Origin: WQUF01 sp031549885
GTDB taxonomy: Bacteria; Bacillota; Clostridia; Clostridiales; Clostridiaceae
Reading direction: 5' to 3'
Assembly (NCBI GenBank): GCA_031549885.1
Contig: JAVBPD010000103.1
Coordinates: 1 to 6,251, forward strand
Length of the DNA: 6,251 nt
The translations under genes were made by a program, and so were the position numbers. The stretch's first letter is position 1. Each line of letters starts with the position of its first letter. The notes below the pieces were generated by a model, which was not told the DNA's origin, made no database searches, and saw nothing but the letters and a program-made list of their open reading frames with translations. This document shows positions 6,127 to 6,251 of this stretch, one piece after another.

Positions 6127-6156
6127 AATATATGAATTAAAGGATGGAATATATTC
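6127..6156 (-). promoter_or_regulatory. SigE-like promoter of the spoIIP pair
   Basis: On the minus strand GAATATATT (6148-6156, containing the ATATT core of the SigE -35) is followed after 13 nt by CATATATT (6127-6134). The latter matches CATACAnT, the SigE -10, at all but one fixed position. The usual spacing is about 14, so it is one base short. Transcription would start near 6120, giving a leader of about 20 nt that just includes the SD. SpoIIP is a mother-cell SigE gene in B. subtilis, which supports the assignment. AT-rich composition raises the chance of accidental matches. Confidence 0.5.
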
Positions 6157-6199
6157 ATAAAAGGCACTTCAAAATTGAATAAACAATTTTAAAGTGCCT
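6157..6199 (-). terminator. strong hairpin terminator upstream of the spoIIP pair
   Basis: AGGCACTT (6162-6169) pairs with AAGTGCCT (6192-6199), and AAAATTG (6171-6177) with CAATTTT (6184-6190), around the loop AATAAA. The result is a 16-position stem with a single C-A mismatch. On the minus strand it is followed by TTTTATG and on the plus strand by CTTATAATTT, so it fits the minus strand better. It would end a gene lying beyond the right edge: a minus-strand frame reading EFLDKV then TAA at 6231-6233 is a possible tail of that gene, too short to call. It leaves only about 60 nt for the spoIIP promoter and leader. Confidence 0.72.
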
Positions 6200-6251
6200 C
6201 TTATAATTTACACTATTTTATATTAAATTATTATACTTTATCCAAAAATTC

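Noticed and set aside
6231..6251. Possible C-terminal tail (EFLDKV then TAA) of an upstream minus-strand gene
   Set aside because: Only six codons are visible. The position relative to the hairpin is right, but the evidence is too thin for a CDS call.

Overview
The window is very AT-rich DNA. Its A/T-ending codons, strong Shine-Dalgarno (SD) sites, short U-tract terminators and two genes for the engulfment enzyme SpoIIP suggest an endospore-forming Firmicute. The overall style is Clostridium-like. No 16S or other marker gene is present, so the genus is an inference.

Layout from left to right. (1) Positions 1-539, plus strand, hold the 3' part of a gene for a ParB/KorB-type helix-turn-helix protein; its start lies off the left edge. 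(2) Positions 540-820 are a convergent AT-rich spacer with a weak plus-strand hairpin, a 10-bp tandem repeat and a clear minus-strand terminator. (3) Positions 821-2896, minus strand, hold a two-gene operon: a Gfo/Idh/MocA NAD(P)-dependent oxidoreductase followed by a xylose-isomerase-like TIM-barrel sugar isomerase/epimerase. (4) Positions 2946-3452, minus strand, encode a small two-TM membrane protein resembling the YcxB family. (5) Positions 3533-3970, minus strand, encode an SRPBCC/AHSA1-like single-domain protein whose terminator begins inside its stop codon. (6) Positions 4107-6099, minus strand, hold two tandem paralogous spoIIP-like genes 22 nt apart. A SigE-like promoter precedes them, and a strong hairpin terminator just upstream insulates them from whatever lies beyond the right edge.

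All six complete genes are on the minus strand, but terminators and promoters split them into at least three units: the spoIIP pair, the SRPBCC gene alone, and the ycxB-like gene plus the oxidoreductase/isomerase pair. The last unit may itself be two, because a good -10 box lies in front of the oxidoreductase. The SpoIIP proteins should act on peptidoglycan during forespore engulfment. The oxidoreductase and isomerase probably work in sequence on a carbohydrate through a keto-sugar intermediate, with unknown substrate. The ParB-like, YcxB-like and SRPBCC proteins show no functional link to these.

I see no CRISPR array, transposon, tRNA, rRNA or riboswitch, and no convincing new multi-gene system. 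The observation most worth following is the tandem, diverged SpoIIP pair with an altered active-site motif in the second copy.
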